Below, in pieces: positions 41,504 through 50,629 of a DNA stretch of 64,000 nt. Position numbers and translations under genes: made by a program. Origin of the DNA: Deltaproteobacteria bacterium (GTDB lineage: Bacteria; Myxococcota_A; UBA9042; DTJE01); NCBI GenBank assembly GCA_029547805.1, contig JAKPOP010000003.1, positions 310,001-374,000 of the forward strand, given 5' to 3'. The first letter of the stretch is position 1, and every line of letters begins with the position of its first letter. Under the pieces are notes generated by a model. That model was not told the origin of the DNA. It saw nothing but the letters and a program-made list of their open reading frames with translations, and ran no database searches.

Positions 41504-43645
41504 ATGACTGCACGCATCGTGGACTGCCCGACGCCCCGATGTGGCGGCAAGGCCGAGTTCCTCTCCACCGGTGGAATCTACCTGTGCATCCGGTGCGGCG
41601 GCAGGTTCGCCCCTGAGCAGATTCGCCTCCCGGCTGCCGCCAACGGCGTGACGCCGTTCCATGGGCGTGTCGAGGAGCGCGCAAGGCTGGAAGGGGCGCT
41701 GGAATCCGCAAGGAACGGTCGCACCCAGGTCGTTCTGATGCACGGGGAACCTGGCATTGGCAAGACGGCCTTGATGCGAGCCTTCTACCACGGGCTGGCA
41801 TCGCCCGCTTCGGACCCGGATGACTACTGGCCGGACGTGGTCGGCGAACTCTCTGAACTGTCGCGCGAATCTGCCGAACTCTGTGAGGCGAGGCGCGGCA
41901 AGAAGATGCCCTTCCTTTGGCTGGCCGGCCAGGCACCGTCGCCGCAGACCGAGGCCTGCCTCCCCCTCCATCCCTGGGAGAAGGCACTGGAGGGACTTCG
42001 CAACCTGCCGCTTGGGGCGAGTCCTCGCGGGAGGGCCACTGACGTCGCGAAGGTGGTGGGAAAGGGAGTTCTCGACATCGGAGCGGACCTTCTGGGCATC
42101 GGGCTGGTCAAGACCCTGGTCGAGACCACCGTTGGGGTTGGGAAGGCCATCGGAGGCAACGCCGAGGATCGCCTTGCGATTTCGGCCTTGGCACCCGAGA
42201 CGGCCCAGGCGATGCAGCAGGACATCGTGAGGGTCGTGGGCCTGCTGGCCGGCCATCCGGAGATCCCGGTGCTGGTCATCTCCCTGGACGACCTGCAATG
42301 GGCCGACGAAGCGACCACGGCCGCCATCGCCGCCTGCTGCCGGATGGCCGCCGGGGCACACTGGAAGTTGCTGCTCCTGCTGGGGTATCGGGACAATGAG
42401 GTCGCGGCCAATCGGTGTGCCTTCGCGCGGCTTCTGCCGGTTCTTCAGCGCTACGAGGGAGATGGCGGCTTCGACCTGATCGACCTGCCGATCCGCGAAT
42501 TGGACACAATGGCCTCGGAGGCACTGGTCCGGGACTACTTCCCGGCGGCAGGGCCGGATCTGCTCCAGTGGCTCGTGCTTGAGATCGGCGGAACACCGTT
42601 CTACCTGCACCAGTTCTGCAGCCTGCTGAAGGAACGCGGGGACGTCGTGGCCCCGGGTATCGTCCGCATCCCCGGAGGGGTTGGATCGCTGCGGCAGGGG
42701 GTCGCGGAGGGCCGGATTCCCGTCAAACTGGAAGCGGTCCTGAAGGAGCGCCTCGACCGCCTCGACGAGTCTCAACGGCATCTGCTCGCCTATGCCTCGG
42801 TCGAGGGCCGGTCCTTCACGGACACCTATCTGGAGCGAGTCGTCGCGCGACTCGAACCCGCCACCGGGAATCGCGATGCCATCCGGAGGCATCTCGAAGA
42901 CTGCGAGCGTCTTCACCGACTCATTCGATCCAGCATGGAGGCCTCGCCCGTTGGATGGCCGTTCGAGTTCCTGCATGACCTCCTCCATGTCGAGGCAGGA
43001 CGGCTGTTGTCTCCATCGGTTCGCGACACGTGCCTGGATGCCCTCCGGGATTGGTTGCTCGAACGGTGGAGGGACCCGGCCTTCGACTCCCTGCCCCTGA
43101 CAGAGCGTCGGCGCGTCCTCGACCGCCTGGTGGCGCTGGTGCCGGTTCGCGTACCGCTTCCTGAAGGGTTGGACCAACAACAACTGACCAGGCTTCTTCT
43201 GAATGCCTCGGACCTGTACCTCCGCACCGGGACACTGGACGCAGCAATTTCGACCCTTCTGCCTCTGGCCAGGGCCATTGACGCCGGCACGATCGTTCCG
43301 GGTACACGATGGAGCGGCCTCTGCTTCAGCCGGCTCGGCGACCTGATGCGGCAGCGGGGGGAGTTGGGGCAGGCGGAGGCGTTCTACCGCAAGGACCTGG
43401 CCCTGAGCGAGCGCCTCGCTCAAGACGAGGCCGACGCACAGGCCCAGCGCGACCTGGCGGTCAGTCTTGAACGGATGATCAGACAGTCGATCATGACAAA
43501 GAAGGCGGAGGAAGCCGGGAGGTTTCTCTCACGCATGCGATCCGTGGTCTCACGGCTTCCTGGGTTCATGCGGGGCCCCTTTGAAGAGAGCATCGTGGAT
43601 TTCAGCAAGGAGATTGCCTCTCTGGAACACGGGGATGGCGGTTGA
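41504..43645 (+). CDS. STAND/AAA-type ATPase with N-terminal zinc ribbon and C-terminal TPR-like helices
   Basis: A 713-residue soluble protein starting after GGAGGGAACC. Residues 8-31 form a Cys4 zinc ribbon (Cys8, Cys13, Cys28, Cys31). An Orc1/AAA_16-like P-loop ATPase follows: Walker A GEPGIGKTAL (Lys87), a 100-residue insertion, Walker B VLVISLDDLQWADE (Asp262, Asp263), and a downstream sensor-like segment LLLLLGYRDNE. Residues about 580-713 are helical and TPR-like (LGDLMRQRGELGQAEAFYRK). Such proteins act as signal-dependent switches; this one lacks a recognisable effector or DNA-binding domain. Codon use is clearly different, with many A/T-ending codons (a CAA run, TTG, CTT, GAA), pointing to horizontal acquisition. 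A defence or regulatory role is speculative. Confidence 0.8.
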   Translation: MTARIVDCPTPRCGGKAEFLSTGGIYLCIRCGGRFAPEQIRLPAAANGVTPFHGRVEERARLEGALESARNGRTQVVLMHGEPGIGKTALMRAFYHGLASPASDPDDYWPDVVGELSELSRESAELCEARRGKKMPFLWLAGQAPSPQTEACLPLHPWEKALEGLRNLPLGASPRGRATDVAKVVGKGVLDIGADLLGIGLVKTLVETTVGVGKAIGGNAEDRLAISALAPETAQAMQQDIVRVVGLLAGHPEIPVLVISLDDLQWADEATTAAIAACCRMAAGAHWKLLLLLGYRDNEVAANRCAFARLLPVLQRYEGDGGFDLIDLPIRELDTMASEALVRDYFPAAGPDLLQWLVLEIGGTPFYLHQFCSLLKERGDVVAPGIVRIPGGVGSLRQGVAEGRIPVKLEAVLKERLDRLDESQRHLLAYASVEGRSFTDTYLERVVARLEPATGNRDAIRRHLEDCERLHRLIRSSMEASPVGWPFEFLHDLLHVEAGRLLSPSVRDTCLDALRDWLLERWRDPAFDSLPLTERRRVLDRLVALVPVRVPLPEGLDQQQLTRLLLNASDLYLRTGTLDAAISTLLPLARAIDAGTIVPGTRWSGLCFSRLGDLMRQRGELGQAEAFYRKDLALSERLAQDEADAQAQRDLAVSLERMIRQSIMTKKAEEAGRFLSRMRSVVSRLPGFMRGPFEESIVDFSKEIASLEHGDGG

Positions 43646-43687
43646 TCCCCTGATCATCGGCGACTTCGGTGCGCCAACCGGCACCTT

Positions 43688-43710
43688 TGGGGCCCGCGGA
43701 AGTGGCCCCA
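43688..43710. terminator. Seven-pair GC hairpin between convergent genes
   Basis: TGGGGCC (43688-43694), 9-base loop, GGCCCCA (43704-43710), between the STAND gene and the formate-THF ligase end. No T-run follows on either strand, so it may be a bidirectional transcript end or just a stable hairpin. Confidence 0.4.
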
Positions 43711-43773
43711 CGCCAGAGATGTGCTGGGGCCGCACAACCGGCGGTCATGTCGGGCAGGTCGGTGCCAGTCCCC

Positions 43774-45447
43774 CTAGAACAGGCCCGTGATGCGGCCGTC
43801 GGAGGCGACGTCCACCTGGAGGGCCGCCGGCTGCCTGGGGAGCCCCGGCATCAGCATCATGGGACCGCAGATCGGCACCACGAATCCGGCCCCGGCGGAC
43901 ACCCGGACCTCCCGGACCCGCACCCGGAACCCCCGAGGACGTCCGCGCAGTTCCGGACGATCGGACAAGGACAATTGCGTCTTCGCCATGCAGATTGGCA
44001 GATGCCCATGGCCCCGTTCCTCCAGGTCCCGGACGTCCCGGGCCGCCCGGTCGTCCAGGTCCACCCCGTCGGCGCCGTACACGGTCCGGACCACCTCGTC
44101 GATCTTTTCTGCCAGACCCATCTCCAGCGGGTACCGAGGACGGAGGGGCGGGGGGTCCTTGGGCAGGATCGCCAGCAGTCGTCGGGCCAGGTCCTCTCCG
44201 CCGGCGCCCCCCTGCTCGAAGACGTCCGAGACGGCCCCGGGCACACCCCTGGCCTCCAGGCATGCGAAGACCGTCCGCTGCTCGGCCTCCGTGTCCGTCG
44301 GGAACCGGTTCAGGGCCACCAGCACCGGAACACCGAACTGCACCAGATTGTCCAGGTGTGCCTCGAGGTTCGGCAGGCCCCGTTCCAGGGCCCCGAGGTC
44401 CTCGGTCGCCAGGGCCTCCCGATCCGCCCCGCCCTGCCATTTCAGGCTGCGAATCGTGGTCACCAGCACCACCGCCGACGGGGCGAAGCCCCCGACCCGG
44501 CAGACGATGTCGAAGAACTTCTCGGCCCCCAGGTCCGAGGCGAAGCCGGCCTCCGTGACCACCAGGTCCGCCAGCCCCAGGGCCGCCCGGGTCGCCACCA
44601 CCGAGGAGGCGCCGTGGGCGATGTTGGCGAAGGGTCCGGCGTGGACGAAGGCCGGGACATGCTCCACGGTCTGCACGAGGTTCGGCATCAGGGCCTCCCG
44701 GAGCAGCACGGTCATCGCCCCGGCCGCCCCCAGGTCCGCCGCGGTGACGTCCTTCCCGTCCACCGTGCGCCCGACCACGATGCGCCCGATCCGCGCCTTC
44801 AGGTCCCCCAGGTCCCGGGCCAGGGCCAGGATCGCCATCACCTCCGACGAGGCCGTGATGTCGAATCCCGACTCCCGCGGCACCCCGTCCCCCTTGCCCC
44901 CCAGCCCGATCACACACTGGCGCAGGGCCCGGTCGTTCATGTCCACCACCCGCCGCCAGGATATCTGCCGGGCGTCCAGTTCCGGCGACCGCCGATGGAA
45001 CAGGTGGTTGTCCACCATGGCCGCCAGCAGGTTGTGGGCCGCCGTCACGGCGTGCAGGTCCCCGGTGAAGTGCAGGTTGATGGCCTCCATCGGCAGGACC
45101 TGGGACCGTCCGCCACCGGTGGCCCCGCCCTTCACCCCGAAGACGGGCCCAAGCGATGGTTCCCGCAGGCAGACCATGGCCCGGTGTCCCAGGCGCGCCA
45201 GGGCCTGCACGAGGCCCACCGACGTGGTGGTCTTGCCCTCGCCGGCGGGAGTCGGCGTCGTCGCGGTGACCAGCACCAGCCGCCCCCTCGGCTGCCCGGA
45301 CAACTGGCCGACGAATCCACCATCCACCTTGGCGACAACTTTCCCGTATGGGATCAGCGCATCCTCCGGGATCCCCGCCGCTTCGGCCACACGTCCGATG
45401 GGCCACAGGGGGGTTCCCTGGGCCACCTCCAGGTTGGTCACCACCAT
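43774..45447 (-). CDS. fhs: Formate-tetrahydrofolate ligase
   Basis: 557 residues, the normal family length. It makes 10-formyl-THF from formate, THF and ATP for one-carbon metabolism. The nucleotide site TPTPAGEGKTTTSVGL is intact, followed by REPSLGPVFGVKGGATGGG, INLHFTGDLHAV, and FDITASSEVMAILALA, all standard. The ATG at 45447 follows GGAGGA with a 7-base spacer. No methylene-THF dehydrogenase (folD) is beside it. It may serve purine/glycine synthesis or an acetogenic methyl branch; the window does not decide. Confidence 0.96.
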   Translation of the reverse strand: MVVTNLEVAQGTPLWPIGRVAEAAGIPEDALIPYGKVVAKVDGGFVGQLSGQPRGRLVLVTATTPTPAGEGKTTTSVGLVQALARLGHRAMVCLREPSLGPVFGVKGGATGGGRSQVLPMEAINLHFTGDLHAVTAAHNLLAAMVDNHLFHRRSPELDARQISWRRVVDMNDRALRQCVIGLGGKGDGVPRESGFDITASSEVMAILALARDLGDLKARIGRIVVGRTVDGKDVTAADLGAAGAMTVLLREALMPNLVQTVEHVPAFVHAGPFANIAHGASSVVATRAALGLADLVVTEAGFASDLGAEKFFDIVCRVGGFAPSAVVLVTTIRSLKWQGGADREALATEDLGALERGLPNLEAHLDNLVQFGVPVLVALNRFPTDTEAEQRTVFACLEARGVPGAVSDVFEQGGAGGEDLARRLLAILPKDPPPLRPRYPLEMGLAEKIDEVVRTVYGADGVDLDDRAARDVRDLEERGHGHLPICMAKTQLSLSDRPELRGRPRGFRVRVREVRVSAGAGFVVPICGPMMLMPGLPRQPAALQVDVASDGRITGLF

Positions 45448-45606
45448 CGGTCCATCCTCCAGACAACCCTGGTCTCCATGCTGCCCTGGCCCCCTCCTGG
45501 AGGTCAATGTCGGATGCCCGGACTTCTGGCGCCGGATCCCACTCCCGATCTCCCGCCATCTCCGGGGCCGTGATACGCTCCGCCCACCCGATGCGTGGAG
45601 GCCGGC

Positions 45607-46959
45607 ATGGCGGTCCTTTCCAAGGTGTACGTGAAGCGGCGCACCCGGTTCTTCGACTGGATGCAGGACGGCGTGGCCGTCTTCGCCTCCTGGCCGGTCT
45701 ATCCCCGGAACGGGGACGTGGAGCACCCCTACCGACCCGACAGCGACCTCCATTTCCTGACGGGGTTCGACGAGCCCGAGAGCGCCGCCGTGCTGGTCAA
45801 GAAGGGCCAGGAACGACGCTTCCTGCTCTTCGTCCGCCCCCGAGACCCGGAGATGGAGACCTGGGTGGGCAGCCGGGCTGGCGAGGAGGGGGCCGTCCGG
45901 GACTTCGGCGCCGACGAGGCCCACCCCATTGGCGAGTTCGAGTCCCGCCTGGGGGACCTCCTGACCAACCAGCCCTGTCTGTACCTCTCATTCGGCCTGC
46001 ATCCGGACCTGGACCGCAAGGTCCTGGCCATCGTGGAGCGCCTGAAGGGCGAGGCCCGACGGGGCATCTGCGGGCCGTTTCGAATGATCGACCCCCGGGA
46101 ATTCCTGCGCCAGGCGCGCCTCGTCAAGGACCGCGAGGAGATCGGGGCGGTGGAGAAGGCCTGCGACATCACCCGGGCGGGGTTCGAGGCGGCCTTCCGG
46201 GCCGTCATGCCGGGCATGCCCGAGCGGGAACTCCAGGCCGTCGTCGAGTTCGAATTCCGGCGGCGCGGGGCTGATCGGGTCAGTTTCGAGACCATCTGCG
46301 CCGGCGGTGCCCACGCGACGACGCTCCACTACATCCGCAACGACGGCCTCCTCCGGGACGGGGACCTGGTGCTTCTGGACGCCGGTGCCGAGGTGGCGAT
46401 GGCGTCGGGGGACATCACCCGGACCTTCCCGGTCAACGGCCGCTTCTCCCGCGTCCAGCGACGGGTGTACGAGTGGGTGCTCCAGGCCCAGGCCGCCGCC
46501 ATCGAGGCCATCCGTCCCGGCGCCACCTATGCCCAGGTGCACCAGGCGGCGCTGGAGGTCCTGGTGGAGGGACTCCGGGACCTGAAGGTCCTGCGGGGCA
46601 AGACGTCGGAACTGATCGAGACCGGCGCCTACCGCCCCTACTTCATGCACCGGATCGGGCACTGGCTGGGCATGGACGTCCACGACGTGGGGCCCTACTT
46701 CGTGGACGGCGCCTCGATTCCTCTCCAGGCCGGCATGGTGATGACCGTGGAACCGGGGCTCTATTTCGCGGATCGGCAGGACGTGCCACGGCCCCTGCGA
46801 GGCATCGGCATCCGGATCGAGGACGACGTGCTGGTCACGCCTCGGGGACGCCGGGTCCTCACCGAAGGGCTGCCGAAGACGGTGGACGAGATCGAGAAGG
46901 TGCTTGCGAGGCCCGGCGCCTGGTGGGGAGAGGTCCGCCCCCTGGCCCGGGAGTCCTGA
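45607..46959 (+). CDS. pepP: Xaa-Pro aminopeptidase (aminopeptidase P, M24B)
   Basis: A 450-residue cytoplasmic metallopeptidase that removes an N-terminal residue before proline. The N-terminal domain (FLTGFDEPESAAVLVK, LFVRPRDPEMETW) is that of AMP_N. The pita-bread domain carries the five metal ligands: Asp in LLDAGAEV, Asp in SGDITRTFP, His in MHRIGHWLGMDVHD, Glu in VEPGLYF, and Glu in GIRIEDDV. The ATG at 45607 is preferred over the in-frame GTG at 45595 because GGAGG lies five bases before it. TGATACGCT at 45571-45579 may be an extended -10. Confidence 0.95.
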   Translation: MAVLSKVYVKRRTRFFDWMQDGVAVFASWPVYPRNGDVEHPYRPDSDLHFLTGFDEPESAAVLVKKGQERRFLLFVRPRDPEMETWVGSRAGEEGAVRDFGADEAHPIGEFESRLGDLLTNQPCLYLSFGLHPDLDRKVLAIVERLKGEARRGICGPFRMIDPREFLRQARLVKDREEIGAVEKACDITRAGFEAAFRAVMPGMPERELQAVVEFEFRRRGADRVSFETICAGGAHATTLHYIRNDGLLRDGDLVLLDAGAEVAMASGDITRTFPVNGRFSRVQRRVYEWVLQAQAAAIEAIRPGATYAQVHQAALEVLVEGLRDLKVLRGKTSELIETGAYRPYFMHRIGHWLGMDVHDVGPYFVDGASIPLQAGMVMTVEPGLYFADRQDVPRPLRGIGIRIEDDVLVTPRGRRVLTEGLPKTVDEIEKVLARPGAWWGEVRPLARES

Positions 46960-46999
46960 CCCCCCGACACCACTCGCTGGGACTGTGCGAGGGGAGAGC

Positions 47000-49225
47000 A
47001 TGAGAAGACTGCTGGTGCCCTGGATCGCCCTGGGTCTCATCGCCTGCGGTGAGGGCTCATCCACGGCTCCCGACCTCCCCGACGCCGGAGAGGTCCGGGA
47101 GTCCACCTGCCCACCGGCGCCGTCCCTGGGAGAGGACCCGGTGGACCTGGCGCCGTGGTTCCGGATCCGGGCCTCGGGAACCCGTCCCCGGGGCCTCTGG
47201 CCCTATGAGTCGGAGGACGGTCCGGCGACGATCCGGGACGGTCGCCCCGACACCTCCTGGAAGGTGCCGGACGATGCCGAGGAGTCCTGGCTGGAACTGG
47301 ACCTGGTGCCCCTGCTGGGCAGGGCCCTGCCACTGGCCTCCATCGCGTGGCAACTGGACGGCGCACCCCCGGAACGGGTGGACGTGATCGGCCAGGGCAC
47401 CTGCGGCGGCCCGGAGGCGTTCCGACTCTCCTGGGAGAACCCCTCCATGCCGTTGGACCTCGGGAATCGCCCGGCGGGATGCCTGCGGATTGTCCTGCGC
47501 CCGTCGGGGCCCCTGGCCGTGGTGTCCCTGTCCCTCTCCTCCCGGGACGCCGACCTCGCCGCCCGGACCCTGGATGACCCTCCCCCGACGCCCCCGACCC
47601 CACCCCGATGTCGGGACAGCGGCGTGATCGAGGGCTTCTACGGGATTCCCTGGTCCTTCCGGGAACGGCACGACATGCTCCAGGCCATGGCCTCCCTGGG
47701 CCTGGGGACCTACCTCTATGCCCCCAAGAACGACCCGCTGCACCGGTCCCGGTGGCGCGAACCCTACCCGGACGACGAGCGGGCCCGGTTCCATTTGCTG
47801 GCCCAGGAGGCCCGGCGCCTGGGCCTGCGCTTCCTGTTCGGCCTGAGCCCCTTCATCGACTACCGAGATGACAAGACGGACTACCAGATCCTGCTGGAGA
47901 AGTGCCGTGCCTTCCTGGAAGATGGAGCCGACGGCATCGCCATCCTGGCTGACGACATCGAGTTCGAGACCAGCGTGCCGGTGGACGGGGCCATGGGGGC
48001 CATGCACGTCGCGGTGGTGCACCGGCTCCGACAGGACCTGGGCCTCCCGCCCGTCTGGTTCGTTCCGACGGTCTACAGCGACCGCCGGAGCGTGGACTGG
48101 CCCGGGGGGCGGGCTTATCTCCAGTCCCTTCGGGACCTGGACCCCGAGGTCGTCGTGCTCTGGACCGGTCCCAACACGGGAAACGCGACCCTGTCCGCCG
48201 CGGACCTCCAGGCGGTCACCGAGGCCATCGGACGCAAGCCCCTGATCTGGGACAATTTCTACGCCAACGACGGGGGAGATGGGTTCTTCGGGCGCCTCTT
48301 CCTGGCACCCTACCAGGGGAGGACCCCGGACCTGCCGGGGGCCACGGTCGGCATCGCCCAGAACCTCTCGATCCAGGGGGCCCTCTCCCGGCTGGCCCTG
48401 CGGACCTTCGGGGAGTGGATCCGGGACCCGGGAGCCCTGTCCCTCCCGGAACTCCGACGGCAGGCCGCCGCAGGGGAAGCGGAACAGGCCCGTTCCCGCG
48501 ATCCCGACGAAGATGCGGACCTGCTGGCCGGAGTGATGGAGGTCTTCGACGGCTTCTCCTCGGTCGATCCCCCCCGGGATCGGGCCATCGAGGCCCTGGC
48601 CGCAGCGGTGGTCGAATCCCTGGCCATGGACCAGGCGCCCGCTCCTGCCGCCGTGGGAGACCTGCTGGAAGCCCTGGCCTGGAGAGCCTCCCTGGCCAGT
48701 CGACTCCACCACTCGGGGGTCCAGGTGGACCTCGCCGACGAACTGGCCTTCCCCCTCGAAAAGGTGCGCCTGGAGGCCCGCATCGGCCGATGGGCGATGG
48801 GGGCGCTGGCGAAACGCCTCGGAGGCGACGACGCGTCGGACCTCCTGGCCCGTGCCGACGACGAGGCCCTGGAGTCGGCCCAGCGACGATACCTGGTGAG
48901 TCCCGATGCGATGGCGTCGCTCCTGGAGGCAGTCCGCCGGTTCCCGGCGCAAGACCTGGGATACCGATGGCTGACGCCGTCACCGCCGGCCACGACCTGT
49001 ATGGCAGGCGTCCCGCTGGAGTTCGAGGCGGGAGCCGAGGGGACCCACCTCCGAGTGGCCGGCCTCCCGGGGACCGTGCAGGTGGACCTCGGAAGGGTCC
49101 GCTGGACGCCACCCCACGGCGGACACTACGAGGGAGTCGGAGTCGTCTGGCGGGAGGCACCCGATCCAGGATGGGGGTTCTTCGACGTCGTCCTGGACTG
49201 CCGGGATCCCTGCCAGGATCCATGA
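47000..49225 (+). CDS. Lipoprotein beta-N-acetylglucosaminidase, glycoside hydrolase family 84
   Basis: A 741-residue exported enzyme with signal ending GLIAC (Cys16). Residues about 50-190 resemble a beta-sandwich binding module. The GH84 catalytic barrel begins at about 205 with SGVIEGFYGIPWSFRERHDM and has YAPKNDPLHRSRWREPY, the catalytic Asp pair in ILADDIEFE (Asp318, Asp319) and KPLIWDNFYAND. The family cleaves GlcNAc by substrate-assisted catalysis (bacterial NagJ-type, human O-GlcNAcase). Residues about 500-741 are a helical region plus a small C-terminal domain. It follows pepP by 40 bases on the same strand. Likely substrates are GlcNAc-bearing glycans or glycoproteins outside the cell. 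Confidence 0.93.
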   Translation: MRRLLVPWIALGLIACGEGSSTAPDLPDAGEVRESTCPPAPSLGEDPVDLAPWFRIRASGTRPRGLWPYESEDGPATIRDGRPDTSWKVPDDAEESWLELDLVPLLGRALPLASIAWQLDGAPPERVDVIGQGTCGGPEAFRLSWENPSMPLDLGNRPAGCLRIVLRPSGPLAVVSLSLSSRDADLAARTLDDPPPTPPTPPRCRDSGVIEGFYGIPWSFRERHDMLQAMASLGLGTYLYAPKNDPLHRSRWREPYPDDERARFHLLAQEARRLGLRFLFGLSPFIDYRDDKTDYQILLEKCRAFLEDGADGIAILADDIEFETSVPVDGAMGAMHVAVVHRLRQDLGLPPVWFVPTVYSDRRSVDWPGGRAYLQSLRDLDPEVVVLWTGPNTGNATLSAADLQAVTEAIGRKPLIWDNFYANDGGDGFFGRLFLAPYQGRTPDLPGATVGIAQNLSIQGALSRLALRTFGEWIRDPGALSLPELRRQAAAGEAEQARSRDPDEDADLLAGVMEVFDGFSSVDPPRDRAIEALAAAVVESLAMDQAPAPAAVGDLLEALAWRASLASRLHHSGVQVDLADELAFPLEKVRLEARIGRWAMGALAKRLGGDDASDLLARADDEALESAQRRYLVSPDAMASLLEAVRRFPAQDLGYRWLTPSPPATTCMAGVPLEFEAGAEGTHLRVAGLPGTVQVDLGRVRWTPPHGGHYEGVGVVWREAPDPGWGFFDVVLDCRDPCQDP

Positions 49226-49267
49226 TCGCAGGGACTGGAGGGGTCCGGTGGCCCCGAGGAGGATGAC

Positions 49268-50554
49268 ATGGCCGAGGTGCTGGCGTTGATCCTGGGCGGC
49301 GGCCAGGGGAAACGACTGTATCCCCTGACCCTGATGCGGGCCAAGCCCGCGGTGGGAGTCGCCGGGAAGTACCGCCTGATCGACGTGACCGTCTCCAACT
49401 GCATCCACAGCGGCATCCGACGGGTCTTCGTCATCACCCAGTTCCTGTCGGCGAGCCTCCACCGGCACATCCACGAGACCTACCGCTTCGACCCCTTCTC
49501 CGGGGGCTTCGTGGAGATCCTGGCCGCAGAACAGACGCCCTCCCGGGACTCCTGGTACCAGGGCACCGCCGACGCGGTCCGGGAGTCCCTGCGGCACGTG
49601 ATGCGCTACCGGTCCGACGCGGTCCTGATCCTGTCCGGCGACCACCTCTACCGGATGGACTACCGGGAGATGGTCGGGCAGCACCTGAGCCGCTCCGGCG
49701 ACATCACCCTGGCGGTCCAACCGGTCACGCGGGAGGATGCGCCCCGGATGGGCCTGCTCCGGGTGGACCGGTTCGGCATGGTCTGCGAGTTCGTGGAGAA
49801 ACCCAAGGACCCGGACGTGATCGAGCGCTTCCGGGCCCCGGCGGAGGTCCTTCATCGGTGTGGCATGGACGACGGGGAGCCTCGGTACCTGGCCTCGATG
49901 GGAATCTACACCTTCCGGCCCCACGTCCTGGCGGACTCCCTGGCAGACCCGTCACGGATGGATTTCGGCCGGGAGGTGATCCCGGCGGCACTGGGTTCCT
50001 ACCGGGTCCTTGCCCACCCCTTCGCGGGACACTGGGAGGACATCGGGACGATCCGGTCCTTCTTCGATGCCCACATGAAACTCCTCGCTCCGGAACCGTC
50101 CTTCAGGCTCTACCAGCCGGGATGGCCCATCTTCACCCACCAGCGGAACCTCCCTCCCGCCCGGGTGATGGACTCGACCGTGCGCAACAGCCTGCTGGCC
50201 GAGGGGGCCGACGTCACGGGCGCCACGATCCACGAAAGCGTCATCGGTGTCCGATCGATCGTTCGTCCCGGGGCGGTGCTGAACCAGGTGATCATGCAGG
50301 GAGCCGACTACTACGAGGGCGAGGAGCCCATGCACCACCTGGAGGAACCCCTCCCCGGAACGGTGCCGATGGGCATCGGCGAGGACTGCCGCCTCTCCCG
50401 GGTGATCCTGGACAAGAATTGCCGCATCGGCGCCGGCACCGTCATCGAGCCAAAGCCCGACGACGCGGAGTTCGAGGGGCCGAACTACTGGGTCCGGGAG
50501 GGCATCACCGTGATCCCAAAAGGGGCGGTGCTGGAACCGGGAACTCGCATCTGA
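49268..50554 (+). CDS. glgC: Glucose-1-phosphate adenylyltransferase
   Basis: A 428-residue enzyme making ADP-glucose for glycogen. It has LGGGQGKRLYPLT (nucleotide binding), RAKPAVGVAGKYRLIDVTVS, WYQGTADAVR, LSGDHLYRMDY, the Glu-Lys active-site region CEFVEKPKD, and GHWEDIGTIRSF, followed by a left-handed beta-helix C-terminus (STVRNSLLAEGADVTGATI). The length and all motifs are standard. It starts 42 bases after the GH84 gene with an AGGAGG site, so it may be co-transcribed. No other glycogen genes are in the window. Confidence 0.95.
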   Translation: MAEVLALILGGGQGKRLYPLTLMRAKPAVGVAGKYRLIDVTVSNCIHSGIRRVFVITQFLSASLHRHIHETYRFDPFSGGFVEILAAEQTPSRDSWYQGTADAVRESLRHVMRYRSDAVLILSGDHLYRMDYREMVGQHLSRSGDITLAVQPVTREDAPRMGLLRVDRFGMVCEFVEKPKDPDVIERFRAPAEVLHRCGMDDGEPRYLASMGIYTFRPHVLADSLADPSRMDFGREVIPAALGSYRVLAHPFAGHWEDIGTIRSFFDAHMKLLAPEPSFRLYQPGWPIFTHQRNLPPARVMDSTVRNSLLAEGADVTGATIHESVIGVRSIVRPGAVLNQVIMQGADYYEGEEPMHHLEEPLPGTVPMGIGEDCRLSRVILDKNCRIGAGTVIEPKPDDAEFEGPNYWVREGITVIPKGAVLEPGTRI

Positions 50555-50629
50555 CCCCCTCCACTTCCCGTCATCCGCGCTATCATCGGGCCGCCTTCAC
50601 CGGAAGGCCTCGGCAACAGGAGGACCCCG

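Noticed and set aside
41504-43645. Complete anti-phage defence system around the STAND ATPase
   Set aside because: No nuclease, TIR, protease or other effector and no integrase or attachment repeats are visible beside it, so only an orphan switch protein can be claimed.
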